Shown piece by piece: positions 43,697 to 53,546 of a stretch of 64,000 nt of DNA. The notes beneath the pieces were generated by a model. The model saw nothing but the letters and a program-made list of their open reading frames with translations, searched no databases and was not told the DNA's origin. The stretch covers positions 496,001-560,000 of the forward strand of contig NZ_FMAE01000006.1 in the NCBI RefSeq assembly GCF_900094575.1, written 5' to 3'. Numbering within the stretch: position 1 is the stretch's first letter; every line of letters begins with the position of its first letter. The position numbers and the translations under genes are program-made. The DNA comes from Bradyrhizobium yuanmingense. GTDB lineage: Bacteria; Pseudomonadota; Alphaproteobacteria; Rhizobiales; Xanthobacteraceae.

Positions 43697-44545
43697 ATGG
43701 TCCAGACCGCTCAAATCCCGCCCGCCTTGTTTGATCGTGCCTTGCTGCAGAGGCGGCAGCAGCGCGCCCAGGCCGAAGGCGCGGTCACATTCCTGCTCGA
43801 CCGGGTCGCCGAGGACATGTCCGATCGGCTGGCCGCAGTGATGCGAGAATTTCAAGCACCGGCCGATCTCTGGACGCCCGGCGGTGGGCTCGCGGCGCTA
43901 CGCGCTCGGCTACCGTCCATCGAACGGATCGCGCTCGATGCGGCGGGTAGCGAGAAGTTGCCCCTCGCGCCGGAAAGCCTCGATCTCGTCGTCTCGGCGC
44001 TGGCGCTGCAATTCGTCAACGACCTGCCGGGCGTGCTCGCGCAAATCCGTCGGGCGCTGAAGCCCGACGGCCTGCTGCTTGCTGCCATGATCGGCGGCGA
44101 CAGCTTGACCGAGCTGCGCCAGGCGTTTGCCGCGGCGGAAGCCGAATGCGAGGGCGGTGTGTCGCCGCGCGTGGCGCCGTTCGCTGACCTTCGCGACATC
44201 GGTGCGCTATTGCAGCGGGCGGGCTTTGCGCTGCCGGTGACCGACGTCGACCGGGTCGTGGTGCGCTATGCCAATGCGTTCGCGCTGATGCAGGATATCA
44301 GGCGCATGGGCGCGGCCAATGTGCTGATCGAGCGGCGGCGGACACCGACGCGCCGCGCGACGCTGCTGCGCATGGCCGAAATCTATGCCGAACGCTTTGC
44401 CGATGCCGATGGCCGCATCCGTGCGACCTTCGACATCGTCTGGCTCTCCGGCTGGGCCCCGCATGCGAGCCAGCAGCAGCCACTCAAGCCGGGATCGGCG
44501 AAAGCGAGCCTGGCGGAGGCGGTGAAGAAGGCGGGTAAGGAGTGA
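43697..44545 (+). CDS. SAM-dependent methyltransferase (BioC/NDUFAF5-like)
   Basis: About 282 residues. The opening 'IPPALFDRALLQRRQQRAQ' and 'HCFLLDRVAEDMSDRL'-like helix (here 'FLLDRVAEDMSDRLAAV') are typical of the NDUFAF5 group. The SAM motif region is weak, with 'ESLDLVVSALALQFVNDLPG' as motif IV and 'LKPDGLLLAAMIGGDSLTEL' after it. In mitochondria this protein hydroxylates an arginine in complex I assembly; bacterial orthologues may do the same. I used ATG 43697; the GTG at 43673 adds eight unlikely residues. Confidence 0.85.
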   Translation: MVQTAQIPPALFDRALLQRRQQRAQAEGAVTFLLDRVAEDMSDRLAAVMREFQAPADLWTPGGGLAALRARLPSIERIALDAAGSEKLPLAPESLDLVVSALALQFVNDLPGVLAQIRRALKPDGLLLAAMIGGDSLTELRQAFAAAEAECEGGVSPRVAPFADLRDIGALLQRAGFALPVTDVDRVVVRYANAFALMQDIRRMGAANVLIERRRTPTRRATLLRMAEIYAERFADADGRIRATFDIVWLSGWAPHASQQQPLKPGSAKASLAEAVKKAGKE

Positions 44546-44548
44546 CGT

Positions 44549-44590
44549 GTGTCCCGGCTCTGCCGCGCTCCGCGCTGCGTCCGGGGCACG
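44549..44590. repeat. Short palindromic repeat between convergent genes
   Basis: The arms 'gtgtcccgg' and 'ccggggcac' flank 'gcgctccgcgc'. It is a short member of the 'gtcccgg' palindrome class and lies exactly between the convergent methyltransferase and NUDIX genes, where it could end both transcripts. Confidence 0.6.
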
Positions 44591-44596
44591 GTTCAA

Positions 44597-45007
44597 TCAC
44601 ATCAACAAATCGATCAGATGCGGGATCAGCGGAATGTCCGCGGGCGGCATCGGGCAGTCGCGCAGCTTGTTGGCGCGGACCCAGGCAAGGTTCTGGCCCT
44701 CGCGTGCGGTGACCATCCCCTCCCAGCGCCGGCAGATATAGAGCGGCATCAGCAGATGGAAGGTGTCGTAACCGTAGCTGGCGAAGGTCAGCGGCGCGAG
44801 GCACGGCTCGGCGACTTCGATGCCGAGCTCCTCATGAAGCTCCCGGATCAGGCTCTGCTCCGGCCGTTCGCCCGGCTCGAGCTTGCCGCCGGGGAATTCC
44901 CACAGGCCGGCCAGGGGCTTTCCTTCCGGGCGCTGCGCGATCAGGACGCGCTTGTCGGCGTCGACGAGCGCGCAGGCCACCACCAGTGTCAGTTTGAGAT
45001 CGGCCAT
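44597..45007 (-). CDS. MutT-like NUDIX hydrolase (8-oxo-dGTP diphosphatase type)
   Basis: A 136-residue enzyme. The Nudix box is complete: 'GKLEPGERPEQSLIRELHEE' followed by LGI. 'LWEFPGGKLEPGE' and 'LAWVRANKLRDCPMPPAD' match MutT proteins that cleanse oxidised dGTP from the nucleotide pool. ATG 45007 is the natural start; the in-frame extension to 45082 is not. It is a single-gene unit, with its promoter in the 136-base gap shared with the TadG-like gene. Confidence 0.92.
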   Translation of the reverse strand: MADLKLTLVVACALVDADKRVLIAQRPEGKPLAGLWEFPGGKLEPGERPEQSLIRELHEELGIEVAEPCLAPLTFASYGYDTFHLLMPLYICRRWEGMVTAREGQNLAWVRANKLRDCPMPPADIPLIPHLIDLLM

Positions 45008-45100
45008 GCGTTCTGTCGCTCGCTGAGATCGTTTGCAACGGTTTGTTAACCTCGTTGCGGTCCAAGTTTCCAAAGTCACCATAAGTCATATTTAATCCGC

Positions 45101-45119
45101 AGTTCCTAGAGTGGGAACT
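45101..45119. promoter_or_regulatory. Inverted repeat upstream of the TadG-like gene (possible operator)
   Basis: The dyad 'agttcctagagtgggaact' has six-base perfect arms around a seven-base centre. It lies 25 bases upstream of the TadG-like start codon, close enough to overlap the leader or promoter. 'tcatatttaatcc' just upstream could hold a -10 element. No known factor matches with confidence. Confidence 0.5.
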
Positions 45120-45143
45120 CTTTAAACCACTCCAGGCCAACCC

Positions 45144-46469
45144 ATGCGCGCTGCGCTTTCGGCTCTCCTCCGCCGGTTCGTTCACGACCGGCGCGGCAAT
45201 ATCGCGGTGATTTTCGCGCTCGCCTGCGTTCCCCTGATCAGTGCGGTCGGCTGCGCCATCGACTATTCGCGCGCGACGATGATCCGGTCCAAGCTTCAGG
45301 CCGCGGCGGATGCCGCCAGTGTCGGCTCGATCGCCAAGGCCTCGCCCGCCTTCAAGGCGGCCGGCAACATGACTGCGGACGGCTCGATTTCGGTCGGCGT
45401 CACGGACGCCACGAACATCTTCAATGCCAATCGCGCCAGTCAGTCCGGCTACACGCTGACCAGCCTTACGCCGACCGTGGTCAAGTCCAGCTCGACCGTC
45501 ACCGCGACGGTTTCGTTCACGGCAACTTTGAACACCATGTTCCTCGGCGTGATCGGCAAGTCGGTGCTGACGTTGAGTGGCACGTCGAAGGCGACGGCCA
45601 GCATGCCGCTCTATATCGATTTCTATCTGCTGCTGGACAATTCGCCGTCGATGGGCGTCGGCGCGACCCCCGCCGACGTGCAGAAGATGGTCAACAACAC
45701 GTCGGACAAGTGCGCTTTCGCCTGCCACGATCTCAAGGACAAGAACAACTATTACGACCTTGCCAAGAAGCTTGGCGTGACCACCCGGATCGACGTGCTT
45801 CGGAGCGCCACCGAGTCCTTGATGGATACGGCAAACGCCACCGAGACCTATTCAAACCAGTTCAGAATGGCGATCTATGATTTCGGCGGCTCTGCAAGCT
45901 CGCTCGGCCTGCGCAGTCTGTTTTCGTTGTCGGCCTCTCTCTCCAGCGCCAAGTCGGCGGCCGGCAAGATCGACTTGATGTCGGTGAACGGCCAGAACGA
46001 AAATCACGATCAGGATACCCCATTCACCGCGGTCTTTCCCGCGATCAACGGCGAGATCAGCTCCCCCGGAAGCGGCACGTCGGCCAGTCCGCTCAAATAC
46101 CTGTTCTTCGTGTCCGACGGCGTAGCCGACGAGAGCAACACCGGATGCCTGAAACCGCTCTCGGGCAGCACGCGGTGCCAGTCGCCGCTGAACCCTGCGC
46201 TTTGCAAGACGATCAAGGATCGCGGCGTCAAGGTCGCGGTGTTGTACACGACGTATCTCGCGCTGCCGACCAACCCCTGGTACATGAAGTGGATCGATCC
46301 GTTCAATGCCGGCCCCTATGGCCCGTCGCCGAACAGCCAGATCGCACAGAACATGCAGAGCTGCGCTTCGCCGGGCCTGTATTTCGAGGTCAGCCCGACG
46401 CAAGGCATCGCGGACGCCATGAACGCGCTGTTCAAGAAGGCGGTCGCGGACGCGCGGATCTCGGGGTGA
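45144..46469 (+). CDS. TadG-like protein with N-terminal TadE/G helix and von Willebrand A domain
   Basis: 441 residues. Residues about 17-40 are the TadE/TadG-type segment 'RRGNIAVIFALACVPLISA', which inserts in the membrane and is cleaved or anchored like a pseudopilin. A von Willebrand A domain follows with the metal-site motif Asp165-x-Ser167-x-Ser169 in 'LLDNSPSMGVG'. Six or more cysteines in the C-terminal half may form disulfides, fitting an extracytoplasmic location. Such proteins belong to Flp/Tad pilus systems, but no tad genes are nearby, so this is a lone copy. Confidence 0.9.
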   Translation: MRAALSALLRRFVHDRRGNIAVIFALACVPLISAVGCAIDYSRATMIRSKLQAAADAASVGSIAKASPAFKAAGNMTADGSISVGVTDATNIFNANRASQSGYTLTSLTPTVVKSSSTVTATVSFTATLNTMFLGVIGKSVLTLSGTSKATASMPLYIDFYLLLDNSPSMGVGATPADVQKMVNNTSDKCAFACHDLKDKNNYYDLAKKLGVTTRIDVLRSATESLMDTANATETYSNQFRMAIYDFGGSASSLGLRSLFSLSASLSSAKSAAGKIDLMSVNGQNENHDQDTPFTAVFPAINGEISSPGSGTSASPLKYLFFVSDGVADESNTGCLKPLSGSTRCQSPLNPALCKTIKDRGVKVAVLYTTYLALPTNPWYMKWIDPFNAGPYGPSPNSQIAQNMQSCASPGLYFEVSPTQGIADAMNALFKKAVADARISG

Positions 46470-46479
46470 TGGCGCTCAC

Positions 46480-46502
46480 CTCTCCCCGTAAGAACGGGGA
46501 AG
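46480..46502. terminator. Hairpin between the convergent TadG-like and argJ genes
   Basis: 'ctctccccgt' and 'acggggaaga' pair around 'aaga', nine to eleven bases past the TadG-like stop and just before the argJ stop. It is a short copy of the 'ctctcccc' repeat and could end transcription in both directions, though without a strong T-run. Confidence 0.6.
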
Positions 46503-46504
46503 AC

Positions 46505-47746
46505 CTACGACCTGTAGTCCCCGTTGATCGCCACATATTCCTTGGTGAGGTCGCAGGTCATGACGCGGTCGCGGCCTTTGCCGAGGCCGAGCGAGACCAG
46601 AATCGCGATCTCCGGCGCCTTCATCGCTTCCGACACCTGCGCTTCGTCATAATCGGGATCGCGCGCCCCGCGCTTGGCGACGCGGATGCCGTTGAACGAG
46701 ATCGAGAGCTTGTCGCGATCGGCCGGCTCGCCGGCCTTGCCGACGGCCATCACCACGCGGCCCCAATTGGCATCCTCGCCGGCGATCGCGGTCTTCACCA
46801 GCGGCGAGTTCGCGATCGACATCGCGATCTTGCGAGCCGAGGCCTTGGTCTTGGCGCCCTCCACGGTGATCTCGACCAGCTTGCGCGCGCCTTCGCCGTC
46901 GCGGGCGACCTGCTCGGCGAGATTGGCGAGCACCTGGTTGAACGCCTTGACGAAGCCCTTCAGGCGCGGGTCGCTGGCGCGGCTGATCTTCGGCGCGCCG
47001 TGCTCGGCGGCGGCGCCGGTGGCGAAGGCCAGCAGCGTATCCGAGGTCGAGGTGTCGCCGTCGATGGTCACGGCGTTGAACGTGTCCTCGACGCCGCTCT
47101 TGAGCATCGCCTGCAGCGCGGCGGGCGCGATCGGCGCGTCGGTGAAGATGAAGGACAGCATCGTCGCCATGTCGGGCGCGATCATGCCGGCGCCCTTGGC
47201 CATGCCGTTGATGGTGACCTTGGCCTTGCCGAGCTTGACGGTCGCGGTCGCCACTTTCGGGAAGGTGTCGGTGGTCATGATCGCCTTGGCCGCAGCCAGG
47301 TAATCGCCGGGATCGGCGGCTTCGGCGAGGCGGCCGAGCACGCCGTCGAACTTGGTGGCATCCAGCGGCTCGCCGATCACCCCGGTCGAGGCCAGGAAGA
47401 CCTCGCTCTCGCTGCAGCCGACCGCCTTGGCCGCGATCTTCGCCGTCAGCGCGGTGGAGGCGCGGCCGGTCTTGCCGGTGAAGGCATTGGCATTGCCGGA
47501 ATTGACCACCAGCGCGCGCGCCTTGCCACCCTTCAGCTTGGCACGGCACCATTCCACCGGGGCCGAGGGGCACTTCGACCTGGTGAAAACGCCGGCGACG
47601 GCAGTGCCCTTGTCCATCACCGCGAGCAGCACGTCGGTGCGGTTCTTGTAGCGGATGCCGGCTTCGGCCGTCGCAAGACGGATGCCCGCGATCACGGGCA
47701 TATCAGGAACGGTTTTGGGGGCGAGCGGAGAGACGGAGGAGGACAT
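46505..47746 (-). CDS. argJ: ArgJ, ornithine acetyltransferase / N-acetylglutamate synthase
   Basis: 413 residues, the normal length. ArgJ transfers the acetyl group from N-acetylornithine to glutamate in the cyclic arginine pathway. The precursor cleaves itself at Ala194-Thr195 in 'KGAGMIAPDMATML', and Thr195 becomes the nucleophile. 'VVNSGNANAFTG' and the C-terminal 'TCDLTKEYVAINGDYRS' are family signatures. It lies 101 bases downstream of the parvulin gene in the same direction, with a strong hairpin between. Whether it is bifunctional cannot be told from sequence. Confidence 0.97.
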   Translation of the reverse strand: MSSSVSPLAPKTVPDMPVIAGIRLATAEAGIRYKNRTDVLLAVMDKGTAVAGVFTRSKCPSAPVEWCRAKLKGGKARALVVNSGNANAFTGKTGRASTALTAKIAAKAVGCSESEVFLASTGVIGEPLDATKFDGVLGRLAEAADPGDYLAAAKAIMTTDTFPKVATATVKLGKAKVTINGMAKGAGMIAPDMATMLSFIFTDAPIAPAALQAMLKSGVEDTFNAVTIDGDTSTSDTLLAFATGAAAEHGAPKISRASDPRLKGFVKAFNQVLANLAEQVARDGEGARKLVEITVEGAKTKASARKIAMSIANSPLVKTAIAGEDANWGRVVMAVGKAGEPADRDKLSISFNGIRVAKRGARDPDYDEAQVSEAMKAPEIAILVSLGLGKGRDRVMTCDLTKEYVAINGDYRS

Positions 47747-47778
47747 CGCGGGCGCCTTGGTCGGGTCTGGACATGCAG

Positions 47779-47802
47779 ATGGCCGGGGGAGCCCCCGGCC
47801 AT
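47779..47802. terminator. Perfect 11-base-pair hairpin between the parvulin gene and argJ
   Basis: 'atggccggggg' and 'cccccggccat' are exact complements separated by only two bases. It lies 46-69 bases beyond the parvulin stop and 33-56 bases before the argJ start, both read leftward. There is no T-run on the transcribed strand, so it may be a factor-assisted terminator, an mRNA-stability hairpin or a site bound by protein. Confidence 0.7.
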
Positions 47803-47847
47803 TGCGACGTTAGATACCCTTGGCGTCCGCGAAGTGACAGCGAATTC

Positions 47848-48762
47848 TTACTTCTTCGCCGGCGGCGCCATCTTGCTGTCGGACGGCTTCGCATCGGACT
47901 TGGCGTCCTTCGACGCATCCGCCGCCGGCTGGTCCAGCCGCTCGACCTTGGCTTCGGTGCGCAGCTTGGCGACATACTCGGCCTGGGCCTTGCGGGTCAC
48001 GTACTGCTCGATCTGAGCCTTGACCTGCTCGAAATCGGGCGCCTTGCGGTTGCGCTTTTCCTCGACCTTGATGATGTGCCAGCCGAACTGCGACTTCACG
48101 GGGTCGGAGATCTTGCCGGGCTCCAGCGAGAAGGCCACGGCCGAGAATTCCGGCACCATCTGCTCCTTGGTGAAGAAGCCGAGGTCGCCGCCATCGGCGG
48201 AGCCGGGGTCCTTGGACTTCTTCTTGGCGAGCTCGGCGAAATCGGCCCCCTTCCCGAGCTCGGCCTTTACCGCCTTGGCCTCGTCCTCGGTCTCGACCAG
48301 GATGTGGCGGGCGCGCACCTCCTGCTCGCCGGTGATCTGCTTGGCGGCCTCCTCATAGACCTTCTTCATGGCGTCCGGCGTGGTCGCGGCCTTGCCCTCG
48401 CTGGCGAGCAGGCTGTCCATCAGAAGCCGGTTGCGGGCGAAGGCCAGGCGCTTCTTGAACTCCTCGCCGTCGGCGATCTTCTTGTCTTCGGCAGCCTTGC
48501 TGACGATCTTCATGTCGATCAGGAAGGACAGGACGTTTTCGTCCTTGGTGGCCGGGTCCATCTGGGCAAGGCTCGGCCCGAGTTCCTCCTCGGCCATGGT
48601 GACGTCGCTCTTCTTGATCTCCGCACCATTGACCTTCGCCAGCACCGGATCATCGGCAGCCCGGAGCGGGCCCGCAAACGCCAGGGACAGCGCCAGAGCG
48701 AGGCTGCCAGCCAGGGCGGACGCGGAGCGGAAGCGCTGGGTTGCCGGGAACGAGGTGGTCAT
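47848..48762 (-). CDS. PpiC-type (parvulin) peptidyl-prolyl isomerase, periplasmic
   Basis: 304 residues with a signal peptide ending 'FAGPLRAA'. A SurA-N-like helical region (about 45-150) precedes the parvulin domain (about 155-250), where 'ARHILVETEDEAKAVKAEL', 'DLGFFTKEQMVPEF' and 'FGWHIIKVEEKR' are typical. The last 40 residues are Lys/Asp/Ser-rich and probably disordered. It helps fold exported proteins. It is divergent from secA, the Sec motor, and the pair is a functional and frequent neighbourhood in this group. Confidence 0.93.
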   Translation of the reverse strand: MTTSFPATQRFRSASALAGSLALALSLAFAGPLRAADDPVLAKVNGAEIKKSDVTMAEEELGPSLAQMDPATKDENVLSFLIDMKIVSKAAEDKKIADGEEFKKRLAFARNRLLMDSLLASEGKAATTPDAMKKVYEEAAKQITGEQEVRARHILVETEDEAKAVKAELGKGADFAELAKKKSKDPGSADGGDLGFFTKEQMVPEFSAVAFSLEPGKISDPVKSQFGWHIIKVEEKRNRKAPDFEQVKAQIEQYVTRKAQAEYVAKLRTEAKVERLDQPAADASKDAKSDAKPSDSKMAPPAKK

Positions 48763-49114
48763 GGAAAATCCTTATGTTGAAGCAGGGGGCTGCTCGAGCG
48801 GGGCGGACACTCGCCCAATCAGGGGGGCTTGGCAACGCGAAAAGTCTGTCAAAATGATGAATTAGCCGCACTGCGCCCGCCGTTGACAAGGCCCCGACCG
48901 GGCCATATCTCTGCGCGGTCGCGACCATGGCGATGGCGTTTATTTTGCTGCGTTTTTGGCCGTTGAACCCAGACTTGCCCAATTCCCACCCATATGGCGG
49001 ATGACCCCCGCAGGCCGGGCTCTGACGCCGCGAAGCGTCACGGTGAGTTGATAGGCGGGCGGGTGACAACTTCTTAGGCCCAACGCGGTTGAATCGCGAA
49101 CACAGGAACCAGGC
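48763..49114. promoter_or_regulatory. Divergent region upstream of the parvulin gene and secA
   Basis: This 352-base gap holds two opposing promoters. For secA a candidate -35 'ttgaca' lies at 48884-48889 with 'catatct' at 48904-48910 as a poor -10 sequence (14-16 base spacing), leaving a leader of about 200 bases. A ribosome binding site 'caggaaccagg' precedes the secA ATG. The long leader might host translation control of secA, as SecM does in enterics, but I see no clear SecM-like frame. Confidence 0.4.
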
Positions 49115-51955
<2,841 letters not shown>

Positions 51956-52432
51956 TCGATGACCTCAAAACCCGGCGAACTCGCGGTGTTGTCTTGGCCC
52001 ACGAGTTCGCCAGGCGTCGAATGCTTTCGATCCATATGATGCCTGCTGGTCTTCCGTTGCATCACGAATGGTAGGCGCACGCCATTGAGGATGGCTGGCG
52101 CACAGTAGTCAGACGGTCCTTTATCCGTCACGCGCGGCTGAGCACGCTTCAGCCAGCTGGCAACCCGCCTCACCGCCTGTTCCTGTGATCACTCCGGAGT
52201 GCTGCTGCTTCTGCAGATGGTCGGCGGCCACTCGCTCGCGCGGCTGCGTCGCTGAAGAACTCTTCGCCCGGAGAGCCAATGGTCAAAGCGCGGCATCGCG
52301 TCTCGGCGAACGCCCTCGGGTAGACCATCCAATTTTTTACCACTGCTCATTGTGATCTGGATCACCGCTACAGAGCTCAATCCGTGGTTTGATTGAATCA
52401 CGAGACGTGGCCTGAAAATTGGGAGCCAGACA
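51956..52432. other. Gene-free stretch of 477 bases after secA
   Basis: I see no convincing coding frame, no RNA gene and no repeat family member in the first 370 bases. Base composition is closer to 55-60% GC than the coding regions. Near the right end lies a CRP-like dyad (52351-52366). It could be decayed DNA or hold a small regulatory RNA; nothing in the sequence settles this. Confidence 0.5.
52351..52366. promoter_or_regulatory. CRP/FNR-like palindrome upstream of the small secreted protein gene
   Basis: 'tgtgatctggatcacc' contains 'gtgatc' and 'gatcac' around a two-base centre and fits TGTGA-N6-TCACA at nine of ten positions. It lies 67 bases upstream of the start codon, a normal position for an activator site. 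Confidence 0.55.
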
Positions 52433-52837
52433 ATGTCCAAACGCGCGCTGCCAACCGCCTTTTGTGTCCTTGCCCTGAGTTTTTACGCCTGCGGTTCCGC
52501 CCCTGCGAGCCAAGTGGGCGGATGGTGGGGCGGAACATGGTCGTGCAACATCGACGGCCGCCCCGCCCGGATGAAATGGGCCGCCGTCGATGACAGTCAG
52601 ACAACCTGCAACGGCAACACTTGCACCAGCACTTCGGGAGCACGCTGGTCAGGCCGCTTCTCAGATAATGGCTCGCGATGGGTGAAGTTGACAAATCCAC
52701 GCACCGGAACCCAGGGCGGCGTGTACTTCAACCATGCCGACGGCAACAAATGGTATCTAGCCAAGCCGGTCAGCAACAAGGCCGTGGGCTGGACGACATG
52801 GAATGGCCAACGCTATCGCCTCTCGTGCTGGCGATGA
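52433..52837 (+). CDS. Small secreted Cys/Trp-rich protein (DUF6006-like)
   Basis: 134 residues with a signal peptide ('FCVLALSFYACGSAPAS'; a lipobox reading 'FYACG' is possible). The mature part is rich in Trp, Gly and Asn: 'GGWWGGTWSCNIDGRPARMK', 'TTCNGNTCTSTSGARWSG', 'YFNHADGNKWYLAKPV' and the end 'NGQRYRLSCWR'. Four mature cysteines probably form two disulfides. I associate this pattern with a Bradyrhizobium-rich family of unknown function, probably DUF6006, but cannot verify it. GGGAG lies seven bases before the ATG. Confidence 0.8.
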   Translation: MSKRALPTAFCVLALSFYACGSAPASQVGGWWGGTWSCNIDGRPARMKWAAVDDSQTTCNGNTCTSTSGARWSGRFSDNGSRWVKLTNPRTGTQGGVYFNHADGNKWYLAKPVSNKAVGWTTWNGQRYRLSCWR

Positions 52838-52923
52838 TGCGCGAGTGCTTTCCTCTGGCTATGCATTGAAACGGCAGATGTGTGTGTGCGCTTCGCAAGG
52901 CGCCACGCTCCACTTCACGAGGT

Positions 52924-53367
52924 CTAATTCGAGCTGTCGATCAAGCTCTCCAGCAGCCGCTTGAGCTCGCTCGTCGACTTGTCGCCGTAGCTCTCCAGGA
53001 TGTGCTCCTCCTGGTCGACCGCGAGCGAGTTGAGCTTCTTGCACAGCACCTTGCCGCGGTCGGAGATGAACATCAGCACCTTGCGGCGGTCGTTCGGGTC
53101 CTGCACGCGGTAGACCAGCGTGTCGGAGACCATGCGGTCGATCATCTTCGTGAGCGTCGGATGGTTGAGCAGCACGGCGTCCGCGAGCTCGCCCATCGAA
53201 TGGCCCTCGCCGTCCGACAGCACTTTCAGGATGCGCCATTGCTCGACCGGCACGCCCTCCTTGCTCAACCTCAATTCGAGCTGCCGGTTGATTTCCCGGT
53301 TGGCTTGCGCGAGCAGGTAAGCGAGGTGTTCGGTGATCGGGGAATTTTGTTTCGGCGGTTTTGCCAC
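52924..53367 (-). CDS. MarR family transcriptional regulator
   Basis: About 147 residues from GTG 53367; a TTG at 53391 would add eight. It opens with 'KPPKQNSPITEHLAYLLAQ' and has the winged helix-turn-helix 'GHSMGELADAVLLNHPTLTK' and wing 'DPNDRRKVLMFISDRGK'. MarR proteins bind palindromic operators and release them on binding aromatic or phenolic ligands. It is divergent from the AmiC/UrtA-like gene, and a perfect 12-base palindrome lies between them, so it likely controls itself and the amide module. Confidence 0.92.
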   Translation of the reverse strand: MAKPPKQNSPITEHLAYLLAQANREINRQLELRLSKEGVPVEQWRILKVLSDGEGHSMGELADAVLLNHPTLTKMIDRMVSDTLVYRVQDPNDRRKVLMFISDRGKVLCKKLNSLAVDQEEHILESYGDKSTSELKRLLESLIDSSN

Positions 53368-53440
53368 GGCTGAGACTTCGCCTTGACCCAAATGAGTGAA
53401 TGTCTTGCAATCGATGCTGCATCTATATGCACTTCAATTC

Positions 53441-53452
53441 TTGAATATTCAA
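53441..53452. promoter_or_regulatory. Perfect palindrome TTGAATATTCAA, probable MarR operator
   Basis: This 12-base perfect dyad sits in an AT-rich island (53421-53475) within the divergent gap. Further partial copies ('caattcttgaa', 'caatattttcaaaa') overlap it. It is 74 bases from the MarR GTG start and about 95 bases from the AmiC-like start, well placed to control both. Confidence 0.65.
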
Positions 53453-53546
53453 TATTTTCAAAATAAGATCATTGCCCAACAAAAGGGCGGAAGCCGCGGC
53501 CGCCTGCTCAATGTGCTTTCAGGTCTGGTCTCAGACAGGAGTTGGC

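Noticed and set aside
48884..48910. Confident sigma-70 promoter for secA
   Set aside because: The -35 word is perfect but the -10 word is poor and the spacing uncertain, so it is only mentioned within the intergenic entry.
53472..53546. TTG start at 53472 for the AmiC/UrtA-like protein
   Set aside because: The added residues form no signal peptide, while GTG 53547 has AGGAG at ideal spacing.
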